DNA from: Clostridiales bacterium
Lineage (GTDB): Bacteria; Bacillota; Clostridia; Oscillospirales; Ruminococcaceae
Assembly (NCBI GenBank): GCA_003150405.1
Contig: QAMM01000007.1
Location: 62,001 to 126,000, forward strand
Reading direction: 5' to 3'
DNA: 64,000 nucleotides
Positions 7,602-16,301 of the stretch are shown piece by piece. A program made the translations under genes and the position numbers. The notes under the pieces were generated by a model that made no database searches, was not told the DNA's origin, and was given only the letters and a program-made list of their open reading frames with translations. Position 1 is the stretch's first letter. Each line of letters starts with the position of its first letter.

Positions 7602-9026
7602 TTAAATGCTTCCGCGCATCCAGGCGCGAAGAGTGCTCTCGTCCGGATCCGCTAAATCCGGGGTCAACCCGTCAATGTATTTACAGGCTTCATACAGCGC
7701 CGGAATGACGTTTGCATGGATGCCGACGCAGTGATGAACGTACGGGCCGCAGACCAGTTTTTCCTCCCAGAGAAGCCAGTCGTTGACCTCAATCCAGAGG
7801 TAGGTGCCGCGGGTAAACTTCCCTTCAATTCCCTTGGCTTTGCCGAGAAACAGCTGGTATTCGCCGTGATCACCGTCAAACCGTACTATGCTCAAGTCGC
7901 CCTTGCGGATGGGGCCTTCCTCGGTGCCGGGCTCGTGGCCGTCAAACAGGAAATGGCGGCGGAATTTCGGCTTTTCTTCCGCGAGGCTCGGCGGGAAGTT
8001 GCCGCAGTGGAACAGCAGTTCGCTGTTGTTGTTCTGAGTGTGGCGGACGGTGAGATCGGCAAAGAAGGGGGCGGTCTGCTCCAGCGCCGCCGCCTGCGCC
8101 ATCAGGCAGGTAATGGCCCCATGGATGTCGGTCTCGCAGGAAACCGGAAGCCCTTCATCGGTCAGCAGGCCGTTGACCATACAGGGCATAATGCCCAGAC
8201 TGTCCTGCAATGCGTTCCAGCACTGGATTGCCGCTGCTGTGCAGGCCTGTTCGTCGGCAAAGCTGCGGATAGCCAGTTTGAGCGCGGCCGTGCGGCGGAC
8301 CGATGTTTCCTCCGCTTCCGAACAGTCAATTTTCTCTTTGATGTCCGCAACCGCTGCCTGCAGGTCAGCACTGTTTTCCGCCTCAATGGAGAGGGTCCGC
8401 ATTTCCAGTTCTTTCAGGGTGATGGGGAACACCTGAATGCCAAAGGTTTCAAGCAGCTCGCCCTCGTTGTACATCATGGTCCAGAAGCTCGCCGGGCGCG
8501 GTGCAATTTGCAGGATGCGCGCCCTGGATACCGCCTTGACAACATTGACCGCACGCAGGAAGGTGTCTAACCCGCGGGCAAAAATGGGGTCGTCAATGGT
8601 GCAGTTGGGAATATAGGTAAACTTTACGTTGAAGCGCCGCAGAATCTTTCCAGTCGCAAACAGACCGCACTGGGTGTCCCGCAGGCGGGAACCGTCCGGG
8701 AGCGGATCTTCATCGCGCGGGCCCCAGAGCAGAACCGGCTTGCCCACCTTTTTGGCGACCTTGGCGACCGCATCCTCGGTGCCGAAATTGCAGTGGGGAA
8801 AAAACAGGGCGTCTACCTTTGCAGCGATGAATTTATCGGCAATGGTTTCAATGTCCTCCACCGAATCATAAAGCAAGCCCTCCTCATTGACATCCTCAAT
8901 GTCAACGACTTCAATGCTGCCGCAGCTGCGCATCTTCTCCAAAACAATGTCCTTAAAGCGGTGCGCATCCTCCTTGCTGAAACAAAAACGCCGGGTTGGC
9001 GCAATACCGAGTTTAATTTTCTCCAT
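7602..9026 (-). CDS. L-fucose/L-arabinose isomerase-family protein
   Basis: Protein of 474 residues. The N-terminal half is Rossmann-like (KLGIAPTRR, DALFFPHCNFGTEDAVAKVA, KPVLLWGPRDE) as in L-fucose isomerase domains 1-2; the C-terminal half holds the mixed beta/alpha metal domain, with candidate ligands in CETDIHGAI and in VCGPYVHHCVGIH. Family members interconvert aldoses and ketoses using Mn2+. The protein is shorter than E. coli FucI (about 590), so fucose itself is not assured. ATG 9026 has GGAGG at seven nt. It follows the LacI gene by 46 bp, probably in one transcript, and ends at the 7523 terminator. Confidence 0.75.
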   Translation of the reverse strand: MEKIKLGIAPTRRFCFSKEDAHRFKDIVLEKMRSCGSIEVVDIEDVNEEGLLYDSVEDIETIADKFIAAKVDALFFPHCNFGTEDAVAKVAKKVGKPVLLWGPRDEDPLPDGSRLRDTQCGLFATGKILRRFNVKFTYIPNCTIDDPIFARGLDTFLRAVNVVKAVSRARILQIAPRPASFWTMMYNEGELLETFGIQVFPITLKELEMRTLSIEAENSADLQAAVADIKEKIDCSEAEETSVRRTAALKLAIRSFADEQACTAAAIQCWNALQDSLGIMPCMVNGLLTDEGLPVSCETDIHGAITCLMAQAAALEQTAPFFADLTVRHTQNNNSELLFHCGNFPPSLAEEKPKFRRHFLFDGHEPGTEEGPIRKGDLSIVRFDGDHGEYQLFLGKAKGIEGKFTRGTYLWIEVNDWLLWEEKLVCGPYVHHCVGIHANVIPALYEACKYIDGLTPDLADPDESTLRAWMRGSI

Positions 9027-9072
9027 AACAATTCCTCCATTCTGTGTCGCCTTTTATCAGTTGCAGTCCCGG

Positions 9073-10089
9073 TTATTCCGGGATTGGGCACGCAGTGCTG
9101 CGCCGCAGGATAAGGTCGGTTCCCACCGTAATCCGCAGGGGCGTTTCCGGCTTTTCCCGAATGATGGCAGCCAATAGGGAAACCGCCGTCTGTCCCATCC
9201 GGCGCTTTGGTACCCGCAGGGTGGTCAGCGGTGGGTCAAACAATTCCGCAAGCGGCATATCGTCAAACCCTATGACCGAAACCCGCTCTGGAACCGCAAT
9301 ATGGTATTCCTTCAGCGCCTTCATGGCTCCAAAGAGGATGTTGTCGTTATCCGCGAGAAAAGCGGTACAGGTCAGGCCATTCTGCAGCAAAAAATCCTTC
9401 ATAACCGCATAGGCACCCTCCGCAGAGGGCGGGCAGGGGATCACCGCATCCTCCGGAATCTCCAGCCCGTAATGCCGCATGGAAAAGGAATAGCCTTCGA
9501 ACCGCTCCAAAAAATTCCGGATGACCTTGTCACTTTTGAGATAACCGATTTTTCGGTGACCGATTGAAACCAGATGTTCCACCGAACAGCGCACCGAATT
9601 GCTGTTGCCAATGGCAACGCAGTTGACCCCCACATCCTCAAAGTTGCCGTCCAGCACAACCAAAGGTAAGCCAAGATCTTTGAAACGCGCTACCTCCGCT
9701 CCGGTCATTTCGGTGGCAAGCAGCAAAATTCCAGCGCAGTCGTTTTCCGCAAGAGCGGCAGCCTGCGCCGCCGTATCCTCTGACGCATGGAGGTAGGTCA
9801 CCATTAAATTAAACCCTTCCTGTTTGGCTTTCTGGTCAATCCCCTCCATAAGCTGAAGGAAGAACGGGGTATCGGTAATAATTTCGCTCCCGTTTTTATA
9901 GAGGACCAGCCGCATATTCTGAACAGGCGGCGCCGATTCAGAGGGAATTAAATGCCCGCAGCCGTTTTCCCGCAGAGCATCAAAAATACGTTCCCGGGTA
10001 GCACCGCTGACACCGGGGCGCCCATGCAGTGCCAGTGAAATGGTTGCCGGGGACACGCCCAGTCTTTTAGCCAGATCCTTCATCTTCAT
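9073..10089 (-). CDS. LacI-family transcriptional regulator
   Basis: Protein of 338 residues. The N-terminal HTH is MKMKDLAKRLGVSPATISLA with the hinge helix GVSGATRERIFDAL; residues about 60-338 form a periplasmic-binding-protein-like sugar sensor (GFDDMPLAELFDPPLTTLRV is the typical C-terminal motif). ATG 10089 is preferred: the frame opens with a GTG at 10104 that is part of the GGGAGGTG RBS. It is transcribed from a consensus promoter (10138-10166), upstream of the isomerase and divergent from the FGGY kinase, so it most likely represses both in the absence of the sugar. Confidence 0.9.
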   Translation of the reverse strand: MKMKDLAKRLGVSPATISLALHGRPGVSGATRERIFDALRENGCGHLIPSESAPPVQNMRLVLYKNGSEIITDTPFFLQLMEGIDQKAKQEGFNLMVTYLHASEDTAAQAAALAENDCAGILLLATEMTGAEVARFKDLGLPLVVLDGNFEDVGVNCVAIGNSNSVRCSVEHLVSIGHRKIGYLKSDKVIRNFLERFEGYSFSMRHYGLEIPEDAVIPCPPSAEGAYAVMKDFLLQNGLTCTAFLADNDNILFGAMKALKEYHIAVPERVSVIGFDDMPLAELFDPPLTTLRVPKRRMGQTAVSLLAAIIREKPETPLRITVGTDLILRRSTACPIPE

Positions 10090-10137
10090 TGCCGTAGAAT
10101 TCACCTCCCTTGATAAAAATTTAAATAATTTAATATT

Positions 10138-10166
10138 ATTATAATTCTTTCAAAAAGACATGTCAA
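10138..10166 (-). promoter_or_regulatory. Consensus sigma-A promoter for lacI-type gene
   Basis: Minus strand TTGACA (10161-10166), 17-bp spacer, TATAAT (10138-10143): an exact consensus. Confidence 0.85.
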
Positions 10167-10180
10167 TGCCTGAAAAACGG

Positions 10181-10209
10181 TTGACTTAGCTGTAATTTAC
10201 CATTATGAT
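10181..10209 (+). promoter_or_regulatory. Promoter for the FGGY kinase
   Basis: TTGACT (10181-10186), 17-bp spacer, TATGAT (10204-10209). A second TATAAT at 10275-10280 lies closer to the gene. The two divergent -35 boxes are only 14 bp apart, so one operator could govern both directions; I did not identify its sequence. Confidence 0.7.
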
Positions 10210-10294
10210 AATAAAAAATAGATGTTCTCATTTATAAACATTTTAGTTAAATTTATAATCTTATTTACTTTCTGTATAATTTGAGGTGAACCTA

Positions 10295-11779
10295 ATGCAA
10301 CATTCAAAAATCCTTTCCATTGACCAAAGCACCTCCGGCACCAAGGCGCTTTTGTTCGGGGCAAATGGGGTGCTGCTTGGCCGTGCAGATCGCGCGCACA
10401 AGCAAATCACCCCCCAAAACGGCTGGGTGGAACACGATCCGGAAGAGATTTACCGGAACACCCTTGTGGTAACGGACAATTTACTGCACCAGACCGGAAC
10501 CCCACCGGAGGAAATTGCGACAGTTGGGCTCAGCAACCAGCGGGAGACGGTGCTCGCATGGGATAAGGAGACCGGAAAGCCGGTTTACAACGCGGTGGTT
10601 TGGCAATGCGCCCGCGCCGAGGAGCTTTGCCGCAATTTGCAGGGCGATCCGCGCGCGGCTTTAGTACCGGAAAAAACCGGGCTGAACCTTTCTCCTTATT
10701 TTTCGGCGGCAAAGCTCGCCTGGATCTTGCAAAACATCCCAGAGGCTACCCGGCTGATGAAAAACAAGCGGCTTTGCTGCGGAACCATCGACTCCTGGCT
10801 GCTCTGGAAGCTAACCGGAGGAACCTCCTTTAAAACCGATTACTCCAACGCCTCCCGCACCGAACTGTTCAACATCAACACCCTTTGCTGGGATAAAGAA
10901 CTCTGCAGCCTTTTTGGAGTCGATGCAGACGTGCTGCCGCAGCCCTGCCCCTCGGACAGCCTGTTTGGGGAAACCACCTTTGAGGGGCTTTTTCCCCGCC
11001 CGGTGCCCATCCGCGGTATATTAGGAGATTCCCACGGCGCGCTGTTTGCACAGGGGTGCCTGGAGCCGGGAATGGCAAAAGCAACCTACGGCACCGGCTC
11101 CTCAGTTATGATGAACACCGGTGCCGAACGGGTGGCAGCTGCAGATGGCCTTTGCACCTCAATCGCGTGGGGGATGAACGGTAAAGTCCAGTACGTGCTG
11201 GAGGGGAACATCAATTACACCGGAGCTGTGATCAAATGGCTGGTGGAGCAGGTCGGGCTCATCGGCTCCAGTAGGGAAGCAGGGGAAATTTCACAGCAGG
11301 CGGCAAGCACCGGCGGGGTCTACCTGGTGCCTGCGTTTACCGGGCTGGGGGCTCCTTACTGGGACAGTGACGCGCGCGCCATTCTTTGCGGTATGAACGC
11401 TTCTACCGGCAAGGCGGAGATTGTCCGCGCAGCGGAAGAGTGCATTGCCTACCAGGTAAACGACGTTGTCGCGCGGATGCGCGGGCAATCTTCCGTCTAC
11501 CTCCGCCGGTTGAGCGCAGACGGAGGCCCCACGCGGGATCGTTTCCTCATGCAGTTCCAGGCAGATGTGCTCGGGGGCCCGCTCTGTGTCTCCAAAATGG
11601 AAGAAGCTTCCGGCGCAGGGGCAGCTTACATGGCGGGTATTTCCGTCGGCGTATACGACCTTTCGACGCTCTTCGACCGGGAACAAACGGTTTTTGAACC
11701 GCAAATGTCCGCTGAGCAGCGTGCTGCATTGTTGGAGGGCTGGATGCAGGCGGTCCAGATGGTCCGCCGGAACCCATAA
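10295..11779 (+). CDS. FGGY-family carbohydrate kinase (glycerol-kinase-like)
   Basis: Protein of 494 residues with the two actin-like domains of FGGY kinases. ILSIDQSTSGTKALLF is the phosphate-1 loop, GWVEHDPEEIY and SNQRETVLAWDKETGKPVYN match glycerol kinase, GDSHGALFAQGCLEPGMAK is the hinge signature (glycerol kinase usually has GDQQ), followed by YGTGSS. The enzyme phosphorylates a polyol or ketose with ATP. The GDSH variant and the neighbouring isomerase and LacI gene argue for a sugar or polyol other than glycerol. ATG 10295 follows GAGGTG by about seven nt; the GTG at 10286 overlaps the RBS. Confidence 0.88.
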   Translation: MQHSKILSIDQSTSGTKALLFGANGVLLGRADRAHKQITPQNGWVEHDPEEIYRNTLVVTDNLLHQTGTPPEEIATVGLSNQRETVLAWDKETGKPVYNAVVWQCARAEELCRNLQGDPRAALVPEKTGLNLSPYFSAAKLAWILQNIPEATRLMKNKRLCCGTIDSWLLWKLTGGTSFKTDYSNASRTELFNINTLCWDKELCSLFGVDADVLPQPCPSDSLFGETTFEGLFPRPVPIRGILGDSHGALFAQGCLEPGMAKATYGTGSSVMMNTGAERVAAADGLCTSIAWGMNGKVQYVLEGNINYTGAVIKWLVEQVGLIGSSREAGEISQQAASTGGVYLVPAFTGLGAPYWDSDARAILCGMNASTGKAEIVRAAEECIAYQVNDVVARMRGQSSVYLRRLSADGGPTRDRFLMQFQADVLGGPLCVSKMEEASGAGAAYMAGISVGVYDLSTLFDREQTVFEPQMSAEQRAALLEGWMQAVQMVRRNP

Positions 11780-12123
11780 AAGGCAGGCCAGCTCCGTACA
11801 AGACTGCCCTGCAATTTTGTAATACGCAGTCCTTAAAGCTATGGTTCCTGCTAAATTACACACTTTTTCATAGGGCAAGGTTGTATAAAACACATTTTTC
11901 CTTTTTGGGAAGAGTCATGACCTGAACGGTTTCAGCACCTATCAACAAGTCCATTCTCTGGTCACAATGCACCCACAAAATCGAGTCGGGCGGGCAAAAG
12001 AAAGGCCATAAGCCCCGCTGTACTTTACCATCCTCTTGGCTGGAACAATATACCCTTCGGCATCCTTTTTGCTTCCGCACACACCCTGTTTACACCGCTG
12101 TCCGCATTCTACACTCTCTGTTC
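11780..12123. other. Intergenic stretch without recognised gene
   Basis: About 340 bp between convergent genes. A 70-residue minus-strand frame (11868-12080) has no RBS or family pattern. Nothing nameable seen. Confidence 0.5.
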
Positions 12124-12163
12124 AAAACAAAAACCCGGAGCTTACGCTCCGGGTTTTTGTTTT
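12124..12163 (-). terminator. Terminator of the ABC-F gene
   Basis: Stem CCCGGAGC (12134-12141) / GCTCCGGG (12146-12153) flanked by A- and T-tracts; the minus-strand stop codon at 12162 overlaps it. Confidence 0.85.
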
Positions 12164-14075
12164 AGCCCTCTTCCAACAGCAGCCATTCTTCCATTGCCGC
12201 TTCATGCTGAGCCTTCAACTGTTCCAATTCTGCGCATTTCTCCTGCAAAAACTGGTAATCGGCGGCATTTTCCGGGTCGGCAATGGTTGCTTCGGTCTCT
12301 GCCTGTTTGGCGTCCAGCTCCTCAATGAGCCGCTCCAGCTCGGTCAGACGCTTGCGGCGCTTGGCCTCTTCGGCCCGCTGCTGCTTGGAGCGGTAAAAGC
12401 CTTCCCCTTTTGCTCGTTTCGACGCTTCCGGCTGTGAAACCGGTCCCGGTACAGCAGCCTGTTTTTCCTGCTTGGCGCGGTAATCGTCAAAATTGCCCTC
12501 ATAAACGGTGGCGCCGCCGGCTGTCAACTCAATGATTTTGGAGGGAATGGCGTTCAAAAAGTAACGGTCATGCGAAACAAAAAGCAGCGTCCCATCATAA
12601 TCGCGTAACGCCTGTTCCAGTTCCTCCCGGCTGGCAAGGTCAAGGTGATTGGTCGGTTCATCCAGCAGCAGGGTGTTGCGCTGTTCCGCCATCATGATGG
12701 CAAAACCGAGCCGGGCACGCTCGCCGCCCGAAAGCACACCAACCTTTTTATAGCAGCTGTCCCCGGTGATGAGCACCCGCCCCAGAATGGTCCGCACCGC
12801 ATGCTCCGGCATGGTGGGGAACCTGCTCCAAAGCTCCTCCAGCGCGGTGTTGTCCAGGTTCATCTGTCTGCTTTCCTGGTCGTAATAGCTTTTGGTCACG
12901 CCCCGACCCCATTTCACGGTTCCCTCCTGCGGCAGCAAGCCCAGCAAAGACTTGAGCAGCGTGGTCTTTCCAATGCCGTTTGCCCCAATAACGGCCGCCT
13001 TTTCTCCGCGGCGCAGGGTGAAATTCACCTCCGGAATAAGAACCTTGCGAGCCTTTCCCTCGCCAACGGCCAGTTCGAGCCGTTCCACAATTAACAGGTC
13101 ACGCACCGGGGCAGTGAGGGTGTCAAAACGGAAATGCGGCGTTTTTGGGTCCGCAAAAGGTTTTTCGACGAGCTCCATATTAGCGATTTGATGCAAACGG
13201 CTTTTAGCGCTGTTGGAGGTTGAAGCACGCACAATGTTGCGCTCAGCGTATTCCTGCATCGAGGCAATCTGCGCCTGTTGTTTGTCATAAGCGCGCTGCT
13301 GCGCCTCACGCCGCTCCGCCTTGAGCAGCTTGTATTTGCTGTAATTGCCCGGGTAATCAAACAAACGATGCTGTTCCAGCTCCCAAATCCGGGTGACCAG
13401 CTTGTCCAGAAAATAACGGTCGTGCGAAACGATTAACAGCGCACCCTTATACGAGGCAAGGTAGTCCTCCAGCCACATCACCGTTTTAAAGTCGAGATGG
13501 TTGGTCGGCTCGTCCAAAATGAGCAGATCCGGCTGCTCCAAAAGCAGCTTTGCCATAGCTAGCCGGGTTTTTTCACCGCCGGAAAGCGAGTCAATCGGCT
13601 GACTGTAAAGGGTTTCCGGGAAGCCCATGCCGTTTAAAACAGTCCCGATCTTCACCCGGATTAAATAACCGTCTCCCGCTTCAAACTGGGCGGTGAGCTT
13701 TGCATACTCTCCGGCAAGCGCGTCGTAAAACTTGGAATCCGGCGAAAGAGCAGCCATTTCCTGCTCCAAAGCGCGCACGCGTTCTTCAATTTTTAGCAAA
13801 GGGGCAAATACGGTGAGCATTTCTTCTAAAATGGTGTTTCCACTTTCCAGCCCGCTGTCCTGCTCCAAATAGCCGATGGTCATCCCGGAGCGGCGCGAAA
13901 CGGCGCCCCCGTCCGGCTCATAGCGGCCCATCAGAGCTTTGAGCAGGGTGGATTTTCCCGCACCATTGACTCCGATGAGCCCAATGCGTTCCCCTTCATT
14001 AACGGCACAGTCAATTTGATCCAATATGGTTTTGTCACCGAACCCAAACGTGAGTCCGGAACAGGAAATTAACAT
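12162..14075 (-). CDS. ABC-F family ATP-binding protein
   Basis: Protein of 637 residues with two ABC ATPase domains and no membrane segments. Domain 1 has Walker A GVNGAGKST, signature LSGGEKTRLA and LLILDEPTNHLD; domain 2 has GANGIGKTT, LSGGERARLGFA and LLLDEPTNHLD. Between them lies a helical linker with basic and Gln-rich runs (ERREAQQRAYDKQQAQ), and the C-terminal tail (about 545-637) is a coiled coil. This is the ABC-F layout; such proteins bind the ribosomal E site and act in translation or ribosome-drug protection. Start ATG 14075 has AGAGAGG upstream. Which ABC-F subgroup it belongs to needs phylogeny. Confidence 0.93.
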   Translation of the reverse strand: MLISCSGLTFGFGDKTILDQIDCAVNEGERIGLIGVNGAGKSTLLKALMGRYEPDGGAVSRRSGMTIGYLEQDSGLESGNTILEEMLTVFAPLLKIEERVRALEQEMAALSPDSKFYDALAGEYAKLTAQFEAGDGYLIRVKIGTVLNGMGFPETLYSQPIDSLSGGEKTRLAMAKLLLEQPDLLILDEPTNHLDFKTVMWLEDYLASYKGALLIVSHDRYFLDKLVTRIWELEQHRLFDYPGNYSKYKLLKAERREAQQRAYDKQQAQIASMQEYAERNIVRASTSNSAKSRLHQIANMELVEKPFADPKTPHFRFDTLTAPVRDLLIVERLELAVGEGKARKVLIPEVNFTLRRGEKAAVIGANGIGKTTLLKSLLGLLPQEGTVKWGRGVTKSYYDQESRQMNLDNTALEELWSRFPTMPEHAVRTILGRVLITGDSCYKKVGVLSGGERARLGFAIMMAEQRNTLLLDEPTNHLDLASREELEQALRDYDGTLLFVSHDRYFLNAIPSKIIELTAGGATVYEGNFDDYRAKQEKQAAVPGPVSQPEASKRAKGEGFYRSKQQRAEEAKRRKRLTELERLIEELDAKQAETEATIADPENAADYQFLQEKCAELEQLKAQHEAAMEEWLLLEEG

Positions 14076-14307
14076 GGTCGGTTCCTCTCTGTCTGCAAAA
14101 AGAAATGGCTCTGTCTATCAAAGCCTTTCCGGGAATCTACCCACCCTACAGAAAGGCATCAAAACAGTTCAAGCAATGCCGCTGGATACGGTGCTGTGAG
14201 CAGGCAACTTAAAGATTCCTGCGGCTACGCTTATTGTAGCGTAAAATCGCCAAAAGCACAAGAGACGCAAACAAAAGCCGCACACGGCAAACATCCGTAT
14301 ACGGCTT

Positions 14308-14568
14308 TTATTTAATTGGAACATCACTTAAAAGAAGATCAGCCGGCACGCCAAAATAGTCTGCAAAGGCTTTGAGTTCAATATCCGTCACAAACCGCTT
14401 GCCGCACTCAATCCGCTGTATGGCATTTTTATCCAAATCCAGCCCTTTGAGCTGAAGTGCGTCGGCCAGCGCGCGCTGGGAGAGCTTGGGCAGCGCCCGG
14501 AGACGAAGCTGCTTGACCCTGCCCCCACAGAGATTGTTGCTTCCGTCCTGATTTCTATTTTTATACAT
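14308..14568 (-). CDS. XRE-type helix-turn-helix regulator
   Basis: Protein of 86 residues. One HTH domain spans RVKQLRLRALPKLSQRALAD to FADYFGVPADLLL, with KNAIQRIECGKRF as recognition helix and turn. ATG 14568 has AGGCGG at a seven-nt gap; the upstream ATG at 14592 has none. It is divergent from a 57-residue protein gene, and the shared 80-bp region carries two inverted copies of a 17-bp motif, one of which overlaps the start region of this gene, suggesting autoregulation. Confidence 0.8.
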   Translation of the reverse strand: MYKNRNQDGSNNLCGGRVKQLRLRALPKLSQRALADALQLKGLDLDKNAIQRIECGKRFVTDIELKAFADYFGVPADLLLSDVPIK

Positions 14569-14582
14569 CCCATTACCGCCTA

Positions 14583-14662
14583 GATTTGACATTCAGTGAT
14601 TGTCTTTTTCTTTATTTTATGCTAGTATAGGAGAAAATATGGCATTCACTAAATGTCAAATC
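14583..14662. promoter_or_regulatory. Paired 17-bp inverted repeat around a divergent promoter
   Basis: GATTTGACATTCAGTGA (14583-14599) is matched in inverse orientation by TCACTAAATGTCAAATC (14646-14662), 16 of 17 bases. Between them lies a plus-strand promoter: TTGTCT (14600-14605), 17 bp, TAGTAT (14623-14628) with a TGC extension. The copies are 63 bp apart centre to centre, about six helical turns. Confidence 0.65.
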
Positions 14663-14680
14663 GGGAATGGAGGGAATCTG

Positions 14681-14854
14681 ATGGAAATGGACGTAAAATT
14701 TGAACAAAAATTCGCCAAGTATATTGATGATGCTATCCATGACAACATCTCAGCGGTGATTTACTGTATCATGCGGGAAGCCTATAAAGCGGGTTACCGT
14801 GCGGGAACCGAAAAAAACGGAGAGGTCACCCAAAACGAAAAAGCCCGGCGCTGA
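14681..14854 (+). CDS. 57-residue hypothetical protein
   Basis: Small soluble protein, acidic-basic mixed, predicted mostly helical: KFEQKFAKYIDDAIHDNISA, then a segment VIYCIMREAYKAGYRAG ending in a hydrophilic tail. ATG 14681 has GGAGG (14669-14673) eight bases upstream. It is expressed from the promoter inside the paired inverted repeat and stops within a perfect terminator. No family recognised. Its position opposite an XRE regulator suggests a regulated accessory protein, possibly antitoxin-like, but nothing proves this. Confidence 0.6.
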   Translation: MEMDVKFEQKFAKYIDDAIHDNISAVIYCIMREAYKAGYRAGTEKNGEVTQNEKARR

Positions 14855-14880
14855 AACCCGCGCCGGGCTTTTTCGTTTTG
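14831..14880. terminator. Perfect 21-bp bidirectional terminator
   Basis: Arms at 14831-14851 and 14860-14880 pair without mismatch around an 8-nt loop; the outer parts provide the A- and T-tracts. The stop codon of the 57-residue gene lies in the loop. Confidence 0.9.
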
Positions 14881-14883
14881 AAA

Positions 14884-15072
14884 TCAGTCCTGAATTTCAA
14901 CATGAGTGATTCCATACTCCAAAAATATATTGATAATCTCGTTGCGCGAGCGCCCTGTCTGCTTGGAAAGCTCGGTCAGCACAGCAATCGTTTCATCCCG
15001 CACCCGTACAGAAAACATCTTGTAGCCGTCGTCATCCTTCGGCTTTTTTGAAATTACCACTTTATCGTTCAT
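14884..15072 (-). CDS. Ribbon-helix-helix domain protein
   Basis: Protein of 62 residues. YKMFSVRVRDETIAVLTELS is a beta-strand plus helix and TGRSRNEIINIFLEYGI the second helix, the standard RHH (CopG/Arc) pattern with an N-terminal strand that would enter the major groove. ATG 15072 has GGTGGGGAAGA directly before it. It starts 14 bp after the stop of the XRE gene upstream, so the two form a small operon of two DNA-binding proteins ending at the 14831-14880 terminator. Confidence 0.75.
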   Translation of the reverse strand: MNDKVVISKKPKDDDGYKMFSVRVRDETIAVLTELSKQTGRSRNEIINIFLEYGITHVEIQD

Positions 15073-15086
15073 TCTTCCCCACCCAT

Positions 15087-15338
15087 TCAATCTCGAAACA
15101 TCAAAAGCTGGTATGGCTCCACACACAAGGCGTCCGCAATTTGAAACAGCACTTCAAGCGAAACGGTAACAACAAGGTTGGGCGCCTCAATACGACTGAT
15201 ATAGGTACGGCTGAGCCCGCTTTCCTCCGCCAGTTCTTCCTGTGTATAGCCAGCCAGTTTACGGTAATACGCAATGTTCAGGCCAAGCTGAAGGTATCGA
15301 TATTCATTTTCTCGTGTTATTTTTGCTGACCTTGACAT
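15087..15338 (-). CDS. XRE-family regulator
   Basis: Protein of 83 residues with an HTH_3 domain: LGLNIAYYRKLAGYTQEELA, then ESGLSRTYISRIEA as recognition helix, then LEVLFQIADALCVEP. ATG 15338 is chosen over ATG 15347 because AAGGAAGG ends one base before the latter, giving ten bases to the former. Operon partner is the RHH protein downstream. The pair resembles mobile-element or phage-type regulator modules, but no other mobile gene is nearby. Confidence 0.85.
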   Translation of the reverse strand: MSRSAKITRENEYRYLQLGLNIAYYRKLAGYTQEELAEESGLSRTYISRIEAPNLVVTVSLEVLFQIADALCVEPYQLLMFRD

Positions 15339-15510
15339 ATACAGCATACCTTCCTTTTATAAAATTGTAGAAGAAACCGGATTTAATCGACACTCCCCGT
15401 TAATGCGCTGTTGCTCACTATTAATTCAGAATTAGCTATTATTAATAAGCATAATGGAAAAAGCACCCATAAAACCTTTTGCTTTTGGGCCTTTAACAAC
15501 CACCCGTACA
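15339..15510. other. Intergenic upstream of XRE/RHH operon
   Basis: AT-rich stretch. It must hold the XRE promoter, but no convincing -35/-10 pair was found. Confidence 0.4.
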
Positions 15511-15544
15511 GAAAAAGGACAGGGCCTTCACCCTGTCCTTTTTC
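15511..15544. terminator. Bidirectional terminator
   Basis: GAAAAAGGACAGGG (15511-15524) against CCCTGTCCTTTTTC (15531-15544), 6-nt loop. It probably ends the thioesterase transcript. Confidence 0.85.
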
Positions 15545-15678
15545 ACTTTATTCGTTTGTCTCCAAGTGCAGGAAGCCACGCCGCCTCCGTTTTTTCTCCA
15601 CAGAAAAGCATTTTCTGCTTCCTGAACAGCCTCCTCACTGCAGGTAAAACAGGCTTTGTCCACTGCGTACCAGCAGTT

Positions 15679-16146
15679 TCATTTCCGTTTATGTTTCAGA
15701 TAACGTTTTTTGCCCTCTTCAAACGCAAGTTGCTCCTCTTCCGAACGAATATCCAGCCGCGGAACCTCATGCGGCTTACCGTTTTCGTCCAGCGCCACAA
15801 AGGTGAAAAAGGCAGAAAGAGCACGGTGACGCTCCTCATCCTCACCATAGGTGTTCTCTTCCCACACCGTGACCCGGATTTCCATAGAACTGCGGCCCAC
15901 ATAAACCAATCGGGCTTCACAGGTAACAAGCTGTCCCACATAAATAGGGTGGTAAAACATCAGCTCATCCACACGCGCCGTAACGCAGTTGCTGCGGGAA
16001 TGCCGCATTGCAGTAACACCCGCGCAGGTGTCCATCATCTTCATTATTTCTCCACCGTGGACATTTCCGGCGGGATTCGCCTGACTTGGCAGCATGACGT
16101 CAGATAAAATGGTTAAAGACTCTCCAACGGTTTTGTGTTTTTCCAT
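15679..16146 (-). CDS. Acyl-CoA thioesterase, hotdog fold (YciA/ACOT type)
   Basis: Protein of 155 residues. The sequence PAGNVHGGEIMKMMDTCAGV is the active-site helix region of acyl-CoA hydrolases (Asn and Asp are the usual catalytic pair), followed by the hotdog strands VTARVDELMFYHPIYVG and ARLVYVGRSSMEIRV, and FFTFVALDENGKP. These enzymes hydrolyse acyl-CoAs. ATG 16146 has AAAGGAAAAGG upstream; an upstream in-frame ATG gives 14 extra residues with no RBS. Monocistronic. Confidence 0.9.
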   Translation of the reverse strand: MEKHKTVGESLTILSDVMLPSQANPAGNVHGGEIMKMMDTCAGVTAMRHSRSNCVTARVDELMFYHPIYVGQLVTCEARLVYVGRSSMEIRVTVWEENTYGEDEERHRALSAFFTFVALDENGKPHEVPRLDIRSEEEQLAFEEGKKRYLKHKRK

Positions 16147-16301
16147 GATCCTTTTCCTTTCTGATATCCTGTAAATAATTTTAGCCAACGGTAACCACCC
16201 TGCCTTGTACCTATGAAACGAACGGCCGTTCTCCGCCTGCCGTCAGCCTGTTTCATATCTCCGGATATACAGTGCGTATGGGTTTTCTACGGTTTGCCTT
16301 T

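Noticed and set aside
11868..12080. 70-residue minus-strand frame after the FGGY kinase
   Set aside because: No RBS and no recognisable domain.
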